From contig JACKAQ010000001.1 in NCBI GenBank assembly GCA_020634975.1, positions 1,860,001-1,924,000 of the forward strand: a stretch of DNA of 64,000 nucleotides, written 5' to 3'. A program made the position numbers and the translations under genes. The stretch is from JACKAQ01 sp020634975 [NCBI: Calditrichia bacterium] (lineage in GTDB: Bacteria > Calditrichota > Calditrichia > RBG-13-44-9). The notes below the pieces were generated by a model. That model was given only the letters and a program-made list of their open reading frames with translations, did no database searches and was not told where the DNA came from. This document shows, piece after piece, positions 15,649 through 24,366 of this stretch; positions within the stretch are counted from its first letter, which is position 1, and every line of letters starts with the position of its first letter.

Positions 15649-18600
15649 CCGCCACCTCTTGCACATTTACAGTTGCCGGTAAAATGATGCTCATCCGGGT
15701 GCCGTTTCCGGCGGAACTTTGCACGTCGATGTGTCCGCCGTGGCGTTTGATAATTTCCCGGGTGATTGCCAGCCCCAACCCGCGACTTTTGCCGCGAGTG
15801 GAGTAAAAAATATCGAAAATTTTATCGATTTGTTCAACGGGAATGCCTTCGCCGCTGTCGATGACATCGATGCGCAGCGATGCATCGCGCGGGTGAAATT
15901 CGCTGCGAATCCGCACCGTTTTCTCAACGCCGGAGGCCTCCAACGCGTTGGAAATGATGTTTTCCAGCGCCACTTTCAGCCGCTGCGCGTTGCCTTTCAC
16001 GGCGATATTTTCCGGCGCAAACTGCAAATCCACCGGCAGATAGCTCATCGCGGAAAAATGTCCGGTGATCTCCCGGATGATGGTGTGAACATCCACATTT
16101 TCCGCTCGCACTTCGGATTGCGTCACAAATTCAAACGAATGCAGCAACGTGTTTTTGAGATGCAACACGCCCTGATACAATTCATTCACGTAATCAAATC
16201 GCGGATCATGTTTTGGCATATCGTAATATAGCGCCTCAATCATCATGCGCAGCCCGTCCACAGGATTTTTGAGATTGTGCAAAATCCCGCTGGAAAACGA
16301 GCCGATCGCCGCCAGCTTTTCCCGCTCGCTGGCTTCGCGATAAATGCGGATATTGTTCAGCGTGTTGGCGAGTTGCAGCATCAGAAAATCGATCATCGAC
16401 TGCGTTTCGGCATCGATTTGCGGCGCGTTTTCGCCAACCGGCAGTCCGGCAAAAAAAACGGCTTTCACGCGATCCTCTTTCACAACCGGACGAAAAACCA
16501 GCCCGGCATCCGGCGGAATTTGCCCGGCAGCCGGATGCGCAAGTTGCAGCCACATTTCCAACCCCACCGGACGCAATTCGCTATCGGCGCTCGCCAACTG
16601 GCTCACCTGCCCGCGCTCCAGATGAAACCGTTTTTTGAACTGCGGCGCATCGCCGGAGCTGAATTTTTGGATGAAAAAATTGCCGTCATGCTGATATTGG
16701 TAGATCGCCACAAACGTGAACGGAAAAATCACCTGCACGGCATCGCCGACAATGGAGATTGCAGCGTTGGAAACACCCGTGTTCGAAAGGCTTGCGCCGG
16801 CATCCTGAAGTGTTTTTTGGATCATCGCCTGGCGTTCGGCATTCTTTTTGATCGGCTCGTTAACCGTCACCAGCGCCAGCAGCGCAAACAAAATCATCCC
16901 GAACGGCAGTGTGTGATAGAGCAATCCGCTGTCGCGCGGCAACGCGATGGTGAGAATCGCATACAGCGCGATAATGCCCAACACGTAAATGACCGTGTGC
17001 GTCGGTCGCCAGCGATAGCGCTTTTCGATAAAACGAACGCTCACCACCAACAACGCAATAAAAAACAACAACTTGAGCAACTCAAACGGAATGTAGGGAA
17101 TGTGCAAAAACTGAAGTGTTGTGCGTCCCGCGCTGTAAATCAACCGCGTGATCGTGTTGGCCTGTTCGACGCGCAGGGTTGTTCCCGGGGCAATATTTTC
17201 GAAGAAAAATTCATCGCCGTTGAGGAAACGCACCCGCACATCGACGGCAGTTACGGTGCCGGTTGCGCAGATAAATCCGGGCTGATCCTGCGAAAAATAG
17301 CCGTTACTCAACACCATTTCCCGAAACGCGAGCAAATTGCTGTCCGTCTGTGCCGCACCAGCGGGCCACACCCAGATTTTCGCGCCGGGCGTTTCCCGGG
17401 CATCCTGCGTACCGGCCGGCAAAATCCGCACAAATGCGGAGTCCGCGCCAGTATTTTCCAGCAGCGACGACCAGAAATCACGGTTGCCGACAACCAGATC
17501 GTAATCGTTGTCCCCGTCGATATCTGCGGCGGCAGCACCGGTGTTGAAGCCGCTCAAATAGCCCGCTTTCGAATACACGCGACGTTCGGCAACTTCGCTA
17601 AAACGGCTCGCAGATTCGCTCAAATATAAAAAATCGGCACCAAACCGCAAAACGAACAGATCCACATCGCCATCGAGATCAAAATCTTTCGCAATGGCAG
17701 TGTAGCTGCGCCCGTCGCGAATCACCTGCCATTCAGCGGATTTGTCCGCAAACGCGCGGCTGTGCGCATCGGCAATCAGCAGTTGATCTTCGCCGTTTTC
17801 GGTGCACAAAAACAGGTCGTTGCGCCCATCGTTGTTGAAATCTGCCACGGTTGCGCTGTTCACAAATTGGGAAATTTGCACGTTTTCGAAAATGCCACCG
17901 GTAATTTGCCAACCGTTTTCAGGATGATTTTGCAAAAAAACCGGCGTGATTTGCTGATAAAACAGCAGCAAATCGGTGCGGTGATCGCCGTCGAAATCCG
18001 CCGCGGCGATGGCGCGAATCCCGGTTTTCGGTAAATCCTGAGCGGCAACCTGCGTTTCCTCGAACCGCAAATATTTACGATTTTGGAAAATGCGCAGCCC
18101 GGAAAATTCATCGACCAGCGCGATATCGGGGTATCCGTCCGCATCAAAATCCGCCAGCACGCCGGCGGAGATGTTCAGGTTTTGCGGCAAATTGACCGAG
18201 GCGTTGACATCCTCAAAATTCGCATCGCCCAAATTCTTGAGCAGTTGCGAGGTGCCGCGTTTTCCGCAGAGCAGCAAATCGGTGTCGCCATCGCGATCGA
18301 AATCTGCGGCAATCGCGCCGGTTTCGTATTTTTGCTTGCCCTTTCGTGATTCGATATCGCCGCCGGTGCCGGATTCAATCGTAAAATCGCGAAAATAACC
18401 GCTGCCGTCGTTGATCAGCAAATGATTTAAACTACGCTCGCAGGTGAGATAAATATCGATATGCTCATCGTTGTTGAAATCCGCCACGGTCACGCCGTGC
18501 ACATCGTCGATCAAATCCATGAGGTGGCGCGTGCCGAGATACACCTGATCGCGAAAGAGAAAATCCGGCTGCGTAACGCCGTTGGCGCGATTGCCCGGCG

Positions 18601-19555
18601 CACCGAATTGCAAAATCACGCCGCGCCCGCCAACAATCCAACCGTCGGTTTCGTCGATCATTTCGATGTCGTGCAAATCCGCTTCCGTGCCGGATTCGAC
18701 CAGCCGCCAAACGCCGTTTTCGTATTCGAGAATTACGCCGGCGGCGCCAACGGCAAACCCGTGTTCCGGCGAAAGCATGTCGATCGCCCAGATATTTTCC
18801 AACGTCGGCGATTCCTGAATCTCGATGTTTTGGTTGGCAAAATGCAAAATCGTGCCCTGATTGCCGACAAACCAGCCTTCATCGGGCGATACAAAATCCA
18901 TATCGCGAAGCATGTTCGGCAGGGGATTTTCCAGCGATTGCCAGCCGTTGCGATATTCGAGAATCGCGCCGTTTTCGCCAATGATGTAAAATTGTTCGGG
19001 AGAGAGCATTTTTACCGCGCGGAAATCGAGACTGATCGGCAGTGTGAGCATCTTCAAACGTTCGCCGGAAAGCTCGAAAGCGCCACCTTCGCCGGCGGCG
19101 ATACCCGAACTTGGCGTGAGAAAATCCAGCGCCCGGATTTTAACCGGGAGGTTGGCTTTGGCAGGCTTCCAGCCGGTTCCATCGAATTCGAGCAGGCGAT
19201 AACTGCGGTAGTCGACTTCATTTACGGCAATCCAGCCACGATGTTCATCGAGCATGCGAACGGTGTAAAAATCGCCCCAGATGCCCGCGTCGGCAGTTGC
19301 CGAGTCGCCGGATTGTTCGAATCGCGCGACAATCTGGCTCAGCGAATCTTCGATGCTCCACCGGCTGCCGTCGTATTTCAGGATCAATCCGTCATACGAA
19401 ATCGCACGGCCGTTTTCGCCGGAAATCATGTCCAATCGCGCCAGATTTTGGTTTGTGGGCGATTCCACCAGTTGCCACACCTGCGCGAACAGCAGCGATG
19501 CCGCAGCAAACCCGAAGTATATCGCCAAAAAAAATGTTACGATCCGGCTATTCAT
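15626..19555 (-). CDS. Giant histidine kinase with outside YCF48-like and FG-GAP/ASPIC propeller sensor
   Basis: The start is taken at the ATG at 19555 (MNSRIVTFF), giving 1309 residues. Order of parts: signal sequence (1-25); YCF48-type repeats (about 30-325, recurring GWIVG, GWFVGNQG, GIAAG); FG-GAP/VCBS repeats (about 340-740, recurring ADFDxDGxxD); an ASPIC/UnbV-like segment (about 745-830); three membrane helices (about 845-930); a GAF-like domain (about 950-1085); then the kinase core. In the core, ILHNLKNP holds the phospho-acceptor His near 1093, the N box is NALEAS, and the G boxes are DSGEG and GLGLAI. The kinase passes phosphate to the overlapping NtrC-type regulator. FG-GAP and ASPIC parts are usual in secreted or integrin-like proteins, so using them as a kinase sensor is unusual. 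The signal is unknown. Confidence 0.9.
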   Translation of the reverse strand: MNSRIVTFFLAIYFGFAAASLLFAQVWQLVESPTNQNLARLDMISGENGRAISYDGLILKYDGSRWSIEDSLSQIVARFEQSGDSATADAGIWGDFYTVRMLDEHRGWIAVNEVDYRSYRLLEFDGTGWKPAKANLPVKIRALDFLTPSSGIAAGEGGAFELSGERLKMLTLPISLDFRAVKMLSPEQFYIIGENGAILEYRNGWQSLENPLPNMLRDMDFVSPDEGWFVGNQGTILHFANQNIEIQESPTLENIWAIDMLSPEHGFAVGAAGVILEYENGVWRLVESGTEADLHDIEMIDETDGWIVGGRGVILQFGAPGNRANGVTQPDFLFRDQVYLGTRHLMDLIDDVHGVTVADFNNDEHIDIYLTCERSLNHLLINDGSGYFRDFTIESGTGGDIESRKGKQKYETGAIAADFDRDGDTDLLLCGKRGTSQLLKNLGDANFEDVNASVNLPQNLNISAGVLADFDADGYPDIALVDEFSGLRIFQNRKYLRFEETQVAAQDLPKTGIRAIAAADFDGDHRTDLLLFYQQITPVFLQNHPENGWQITGGIFENVQISQFVNSATVADFNNDGRNDLFLCTENGEDQLLIADAHSRAFADKSAEWQVIRDGRSYTAIAKDFDLDGDVDLFVLRFGADFLYLSESASRFSEVAERRVYSKAGYLSGFNTGAAAADIDGDNDYDLVVGNRDFWSSLLENTGADSAFVRILPAGTQDARETPGAKIWVWPAGAAQTDSNLLAFREMVLSNGYFSQDQPGFICATGTVTAVDVRVRFLNGDEFFFENIAPGTTLRVEQANTITRLIYSAGRTTLQFLHIPYIPFELLKLLFFIALLVVSVRFIEKRYRWRPTHTVIYVLGIIALYAILTIALPRDSGLLYHTLPFGMILFALLALVTVNEPIKKNAERQAMIQKTLQDAGASLSNTGVSNAAISIVGDAVQVIFPFTFVAIYQYQHDGNFFIQKFSSGDAPQFKKRFHLERGQVSQLASADSELRPVGLEMWLQLAHPAAGQIPPDAGLVFRPVVKEDRVKAVFFAGLPVGENAPQIDAETQSMIDFLMLQLANTLNNIRIYREASEREKLAAIGSFSSGILHNLKNPVDGLRMMIEALYYDMPKHDPRFDYVNELYQGVLHLKNTLLHSFEFVTQSEVRAENVDVHTIIREITGHFSAMSYLPVDLQFAPENIAVKGNAQRLKVALENIISNALEASGVEKTVRIRSEFHPRDASLRIDVIDSGEGIPVEQIDKIFDIFYSTRGKSRGLGLAITREIIKRHGGHIDVQSSAGNGTRMSIILPATVNVQEVADEPRIDR

Positions 19556-19651
19556 GGTTGAAATTACGGCAACCGCCGCAAAAATCAAACGGAATAACCG
19601 CTACCAAAGCGATTTGCTGGTTCAAAAAATGGGCTGCACAACGAGGGCGAG

Positions 19652-19668
19652 AAACCCGAGGCGGGTTA
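19652..19668 (-). terminator. Small hairpin after the DUF4956 gene
   Basis: AACCCG-cct-CGGGTT on the minus strand, followed by TCTC, lies about 35 bases past the stop of the DUF4956 gene. The stem is only six pairs and the U tract is poor. Confidence 0.3.
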
Positions 19669-19699
19669 TTGCAGAATCAATACCTTCGGGTTATCAGCA

Positions 19700-20371
19700 T
19701 CAAAATTGTTCTTCGTCAAAGAAAAACCGGATGTTGTTGATGCCGGGAACCTGATTCAATTCCTTTATAAAATCTGTGCTGTTATTCTTGTTTTTCAGGA
19801 AGACAAAATAGGAGAGGTCATACATTTCATCAACACCAATGGCCTGCATATTTACCAGATTGTGTTTTTTACAATATTTTCTTAAAACCGGCAGATAGGA
19901 CGGATCTTCTTCCGGCAAACTGCTCTGAAACTGCAGCAAAAAGTCCTTTTTTTGCGGTGCAGCATATTGAAGTCGGGACATTAGCAACATTATTCCGCCA
20001 ATAAACAGCGTTCCGAAAAACGCCGCCAAACGCAGCCCAACGCCGGCAGCCATCCCTACCGTAAGCGAGAAAAATATGAAAACGATATCCTGAGTGTCTT
20101 TTACTGCGGTTCGGAAACGGATGATGGACATCGCACCGACCAGACCGAACGCGCGAGCCAAATTATTGCCGATAACCATGATTACCAGTGCGGTAATCAT
20201 CGCCAGCAGCACGGTTGAATGCACAAATGACGGGGAGTAATTTGTGCCGTTGTAGCTCCAGCGATAAATAACGGACACAATCAAACCGCAGAAAAATGCC
20301 ATCAACAAATTGAGGACCACTTCTTCAAACCGGACTGAAGTGATGAATACATTTTGAAAATCATTTAACAT
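19700..20371 (-). CDS. DUF4956 membrane protein
   Basis: The 223-residue protein has about four membrane helices in its first 135 residues, with the family signature GNNLARAFGLVGAMSIIRFRT and VKDTQDIVFIFFSL typical of DUF4956. The C-terminal 85 residues are soluble. Its role is not established. In many bacteria it is encoded beside a VTC-type polyphosphate polymerase domain and CotH kinases, as here: the VTC gene lies 99 bases upstream. That steady partnership suggests a membrane partner for polyphosphate synthesis or movement (inference). The ATG at 20371 has a weak ribosome-binding site. Confidence 0.88.
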   Translation of the reverse strand: MLNDFQNVFITSVRFEEVVLNLLMAFFCGLIVSVIYRWSYNGTNYSPSFVHSTVLLAMITALVIMVIGNNLARAFGLVGAMSIIRFRTAVKDTQDIVFIFFSLTVGMAAGVGLRLAAFFGTLFIGGIMLLMSRLQYAAPQKKDFLLQFQSSLPEEDPSYLPVLRKYCKKHNLVNMQAIGVDEMYDLSYFVFLKNKNNSTDFIKELNQVPGINNIRFFFDEEQF

Positions 20372-20470
20372 ATTTTAAACCCGTTTCTTTTTAAAACGCT
20401 GTATCTACAGGCGCTGCACAGCGACCAGATGAGCCCCCTCAACCGTCCACACCTCAGCGACAAACCACAG

Positions 20471-21322
20471 CTAAATATCTGTTTTTATTATTTTTTCGAC
20501 TTCGTTTGAAATCTCCAGATATTGGCTTTTTTTCGCGTCGTTAAAAAAACCGTTGCCTATTTTCGGGGAGGATTTCGTCCGGCAGATGTGCGGAATCGGC
20601 GGGCCGAATTTATTGTGAGAATCAATGCAAATGGTGTATTTGGAAATCGCCTGGCGGCGTAATCCCAATTTTCCAATGATAAATTGCAGCCACTGCGGGT
20701 ACGGTCCCTTTCCCTTTATTTCGAGGGTGAAGTAATTTGGCATGGCATAAACCGGATCATTTTCCGAATACAAACTGTCGATGTCGCACACCAGCGAGCT
20801 TCGCAAATTTTTGTCAAATGTAAGGCGCAGCGCACGATTAAATTTGTAAAAATAGGGCTCCCTGTCATAAATCACTTTGATTGTCGGTTTAAGCAAGAGT
20901 GCGTGCATGTAATAAAAGAATTTTCGGGCATCTGTTAGCGCACCGTTCTGTTTGTGGGACAACCCAACATATGTTCCAATGTCGCTGGTTGCCATTAACG
21001 ATGACAGATTTTTGTATAACAACGGGGAACGGTTTTTGCTGATCGAGGAATCGTTTTTTCGCTTGATTTCCAGAAAGGTAACGGAATTATCTTGTTGGGT
21101 ATCGTAACCGCGAATTCTCAGTTTTTTTCTAACACGCAATCCTTCAATTTTTTCGTGATAAAATCGCATGTCACTGGTGTCATAATAAATGCTGCGAACG
21201 GTATATGTATTATCCATTTGACCAGATGCAAACTTATCCACCGTCAAATAGTTTTGCATGTATTCGCGTAGCACATCAAGCTTTTCCACAGGCACTTTGT
21301 ATTTGTGTTCAAATCTGGGCAT
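20471..21322 (-). CDS. VTC-domain protein (polyphosphate polymerase type)
   Basis: The 283-residue protein opens with FEHKYKVP and holds the parts of the VTC tunnel fold: SIYYDTSD, the basic strand RKKLRIRGYD, FLEIKRK, the DREPY segment followed by RALRLTFD, TLEIKG, and a late SKY. These Lys/Arg/Glu residues line the ATP and polyphosphate tunnel in yeast Vtc4 and all seem kept, so catalysis (ATP to polyphosphate) is plausible. Unlike yeast VTC there is no SPX domain and no membrane helix, so the DUF4956 and HlyD-like neighbours may supply membrane attachment. It begins six bases after the HlyD-like gene ends, a tight operon link. Confidence 0.88.
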   Translation of the reverse strand: MPRFEHKYKVPVEKLDVLREYMQNYLTVDKFASGQMDNTYTVRSIYYDTSDMRFYHEKIEGLRVRKKLRIRGYDTQQDNSVTFLEIKRKNDSSISKNRSPLLYKNLSSLMATSDIGTYVGLSHKQNGALTDARKFFYYMHALLLKPTIKVIYDREPYFYKFNRALRLTFDKNLRSSLVCDIDSLYSENDPVYAMPNYFTLEIKGKGPYPQWLQFIIGKLGLRRQAISKYTICIDSHNKFGPPIPHICRTKSSPKIGNGFFNDAKKSQYLEISNEVEKIIKTDI

Positions 21323-21327
21323 ATCCG

Positions 21328-22401
21328 CTACCTTGAGAACATTTTCTGAACGTATTTTCCAACATATTCAAGCGGTGTCAGTTGGACTCCTTCGATTTCG
21401 CAATTACAATATAAATAGGGCGCCAGCTCGGTTGCCGGGCTGTCAAATGCAGCAATGGCAGTAAACATCTGATTGCCGTTCAATATTCCGGTGTTCAAAT
21501 TCAGTCGAATAATTTTTCCGGTAATTTCTTTGCCATCCTGCAAAACCGTTATTTTTGTGCCTTCGCCAATAGCGTGCCGTTCTGTCCATGGCACCGGAAT
21601 CAGCAACAGAAAATCCTCTTCACCGGCCATCAGCAAGGTATCGGCGGCAAAGCTTTTGTATATTTTACCGGTGATGGTTGAATGGATTGTAAACTGGTTC
21701 AGCCGGTCTTCCAGCACCCGAATTTCTTTTTTGTAGCGCTCAATTTCCGATTTTACCAAATCAAGTTGTTCGGGTTTTGCGCCGGTGGCTACGGTCTGCA
21801 GCTTTGCAGATGCCAGTTCTGCTTCCAACCGGGAGATCCGGCTGGCGCTTTGCGATATTTCAATGGTTTCTTCCGATATCAGCTGCTGATCGTACAGCAA
21901 TTTTTGGCGCTCAAACAGCCGTTCCTGCAGTTCCGCTTGCTCTTTGCTGAGCGCGGCAGCCTGGCGCGCTTCTCTGATAACAGCATCTTTTTCACCGGTG
22001 CGATAAAATTCGAGCGAGGCGTTGGCCATTTCCAGCATGCCTTGCAACTCGGCGAGGCGTCGCTCGATCTCATTGGATCGGATGTGCCCCACTTTATCGC
22101 CCATCGCGATACCGGATTTTGCCTTCAACGCCGGATTAATCTGGAAGTGGACAACATCGCCTCGTTCTACCTGAACGGCAAAATAATTTTCGGTAAAACC
22201 GGTGCGATGATCCTTTACGCTAGAGATCAGGCTGCCATCGGTATTTCGCTGGATGAGCCACTCGCGGGCAGGAATAATGCGGCCGATGCTCGAAATATCA
22301 TAACTGATCGTGTATGGTGAAAAAACTAAACTTACGATTATAAAAATGACCAAAATTACAACGAATATGATCCAGTATTTTTGCTGATAAGATGTTTCCA
22401 A
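21328..22401 (-). CDS. HlyD-like membrane fusion protein, without a partner transporter nearby
   Basis: The reading frame opens at a TTG at 22401 preceded by GGGAG at good spacing; no ATG is found before the membrane helix. The 357-residue protein has one N-terminal membrane helix (about 8-30), a beta segment (40-115), a long heptad-rich coiled coil (about 118-245, many Glu, Gln, Ala, Leu) and a beta-barrel tail (250-340). This is the layout of HlyD/RND membrane fusion proteins, which bridge inner and outer membrane. No ABC, MFS or RND pump and no TolC gene is near. Placed just before VTC and DUF4956, it may serve that module in place of a normal pump (inference). Confidence 0.75.
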   Translation of the reverse strand: METSYQQKYWIIFVVILVIFIIVSLVFSPYTISYDISSIGRIIPAREWLIQRNTDGSLISSVKDHRTGFTENYFAVQVERGDVVHFQINPALKAKSGIAMGDKVGHIRSNEIERRLAELQGMLEMANASLEFYRTGEKDAVIREARQAAALSKEQAELQERLFERQKLLYDQQLISEETIEISQSASRISRLEAELASAKLQTVATGAKPEQLDLVKSEIERYKKEIRVLEDRLNQFTIHSTITGKIYKSFAADTLLMAGEEDFLLLIPVPWTERHAIGEGTKITVLQDGKEITGKIIRLNLNTGILNGNQMFTAIAAFDSPATELAPYLYCNCEIEGVQLTPLEYVGKYVQKMFSR

Positions 22402-22581
22402 TTGTTCTCCCGAAAATTAGCGCATTGCCCGAACCAGCTTTAATATTAAATAAGGCGTTGCACTAATACACATGGTTTTTCGAAATTCCTTTTTTTTATT
22501 CATTTAGACACGTTTTTTCCCAAAAAGCCATTATCGACTGAGTATATTTTTGGGGTATCCGATCAACTCTCCTGCTTTTTA

Positions 22582-23265
22582 TTATCGAACCAAAAGCATT
22601 TTTATTGTGTCCGAGTAATAATTTCCAACATTGAGCGTTGCAAAATAAAAACCGCTTGGCAGGACATTGCCGAACCCGGTTTTTCCATCCCACTTGATTT
22701 CGAAAGTTCCGGCTGTTAAAGATCCGCTATACAGTTTACGTACTAGTTGACCGAGGCTGTTATGGATGAATATTTGCGTCTGGCTGTTGCCATCGCTGAT
22801 TTGCGGTATATCAAACCGCAGCACAGTTTCCGGGTTAAAGGGGTTCGGGAAATTCGGATACAGTTTGAATGCTTTGGGAATATCCGGCGATGTGGAGCTG
22901 ATGCCATTGCCATCTACAGTCAGTGTTGCAGAAATCGGCTGGTGGAATGTTTTTACACCGGCAAAATCGATGTCTGCCAGTTTATACCAGTAGGTTTGCC
23001 CGGCAACCACAACGTTATCGGTATAATTATATTCGTGTTCGGTGTTCGTATTGCCCTGACCTTCAAGCATCGGGTTATTTTGATAGCCAGCTATCATTTC
23101 GTATTCGCCGTCTTCCGCGATAGACCGGTAAATTTCAAAACCGGCGTTGTTGATTTCGCTTTGGGTCGCCCAGTTGAGGCTGATTTTGTTTTTCAGGGCT
23201 TCGACTGTAAAGCCGGTCAGGGATACCGGGAGGGAGATATCGCCCGAGCTATTGTAGTTTGGCAC
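22582..23265 (-). CDS. C-terminal part of a secreted sorting-tagged protein (interrupted gene)
   Basis: The first usable start is a GTG at 23265 with no ribosome-binding site, but coding sense continues upstream in frame to the stop at 23437-23439, reading on into VKIEYTPVSFAWNP and DVFVDLCTVNFSVQD. The piece has a fibronectin-type stretch (SLPVSLTGFTVEALKN ... SEINNAGFEIYRS) common in tagged FCB proteins, then a type IX sorting domain (NFPNPFNPETVLRF). It is probably the 3' part of one gene that starts at 24343. See the entries at 23437 and 24029. Confidence 0.7.
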   Translation of the reverse strand: MPNYNSSGDISLPVSLTGFTVEALKNKISLNWATQSEINNAGFEIYRSIAEDGEYEMIAGYQNNPMLEGQGNTNTEHEYNYTDNVVVAGQTYWYKLADIDFAGVKTFHQPISATLTVDGNGISSTSPDIPKAFKLYPNFPNPFNPETVLRFDIPQISDGNSQTQIFIHNSLGQLVRKLYSGSLTAGTFEIKWDGKTGFGNVLPSGFYFATLNVGNYYSDTIKMLLVR

Positions 23266-23436
23266 AATTATATCCCCATCTCCATCATTAAATCCGGAAT
23301 TTGTTTGATCCCACGTAATACCAGAATTTTGATTTGGGTCTTGAACGGAAAAGTTTACAGTGCATAAATCAACAAAAACATCAATTGTTGGATTCCAAGC
23401 AAAGCTTACTGGAGTATATTCAATTTTAACTTGTAA

Positions 23437-24028
23437 TTACATCCCAACCTGCCATTTCTTTGAACTAGTATGAAATAATTAGCAGAATTTATCAAATTTG
23501 ATTAACCTGGCTACGAGTGTATCCATCTTGAAAGGAAAAGTTTAGCCAGTGCATAAATCCAACCAAAAACATCAATTGTAATTCCAAGCAAGATGTAACT
23601 GATTTATATTCATTTTAATTACCCCGAAAATGGACAAACGAAAGCATCATAAAATTGCAACCATTGAAACAAAAAAAGTAAATGGTAGATTTTTTCATTT
23701 GTATTTTCCTTTCAATTGATTGTAAGTTTGAATTATGGCACTTGAGAATATGCTCCGAAGCATTATTATACCAAATTGTGTAATCAGATGTGGTAACTTG
23801 TAATCTAAATCACAATAGAAGCAATTATAGCCTGATTGACCTACCTGAAAATCTGTTGTTTGTTACTCCTCATCCTGATTAAATTAAAATAGAAGTCAGA
23901 ATCTCCACAATAAACCTCCAATTTGTCGCAAATCCAAACTTTACCCAATTATCTGTTCTTTAAAATTGAACTTCAAATTTAAAAACACCATCCTCAACTC
24001 TTGATTTCCTATATTTACATCCATTGTC
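23437..24028. other. Corrupted stretch with error-rich copies of both flanks
   Basis: No intact gene. Bases 23524-23618 repeat 23338-23430 with many small insertions, deletions and base changes. Bases 23881-24040 repeat 24137-24299 in the same way, mostly with homopolymer-length changes such as ctttaaaatt against cttttaaatt. At 23698 a minus-strand ATG after AAGGA opens a signal-peptide-like MKKSTIYFF that goes out of frame at once. The pattern looks more like unpolished long-read sequence or a misjoined repeat than natural decay. Confidence 0.65.
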
Positions 24029-24343
24029 TCAGCAAAATGGTTGAATGAAATCGTAAATTCTTTGCAAAAATATTTTGGCTTTCAGGCTAATAAAACCAGC
24101 AGTTAAAGAAGGAATACCTGAAAAACCCTCGCTATTATAATTAAAATAGAAGTCAGAATCTCCTAAACCTCCAATTTGTCCAAATCCATTTACCCAATTA
24201 TCTGTTCTTTTAAATTGAACTTCAAATTTAAAAACACCATCCTCAACTCTTGGATTTCCTATATTTACATCCATTGTCTCAGCAAAAATGGTTGAAGAAA
24301 AAGTAAATAAAACCATCATAAAAATGGTATTTGACAATTTCAT
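24029..24343 (-). CDS. N-terminal part of a secreted protein, probable 5' end of the interrupted gene
   Basis: The 104-residue frame has a clear signal peptide (MKLSNTIFMMVLFTFSSTIFAE) and then a beta-rich start (MDVNIGNPRVEDGVFKFEVQFKRTDNW) that resembles the opening of cohesin-like or similar Ig-type domains. From about residue 85 (ISLKAKIFLQ) it turns into a segment nearly identical to one inside the CotH protein (SLKAKIFLQGAYDSG) and then ends in out-of-frame residues. So residues 1-84 are probably real and the rest is a misjoin. The true protein most likely continued into the 22582-23265 piece. Confidence 0.6.
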   Translation of the reverse strand: MKLSNTIFMMVLFTFSSTIFAETMDVNIGNPRVEDGVFKFEVQFKRTDNWVNGFGQIGGLGDSDFYFNYNSEGFSGIPSLTAGFISLKAKIFLQRIYDFIQPFC

Positions 24344-24366
24344 TTTTATCCTCTTTCAGAATTAAA

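Noticed and set aside
16277-19561. Long plus-strand open frames opposite the histidine kinase
   Set aside because: They lack domain sense and ribosome-binding sites, and mirror the kinase gene, whose codon use leaves the opposite strand open. The same holds for plus-strand frames at 5772-6647, 7786-8787, 39028-40500 and 60040-61284.
23650-23711. A separate small gene starting at 23698 with a signal peptide
   Set aside because: The frame breaks after a few codons and lies in the error-rich stretch, so it cannot be supported as an intact gene.
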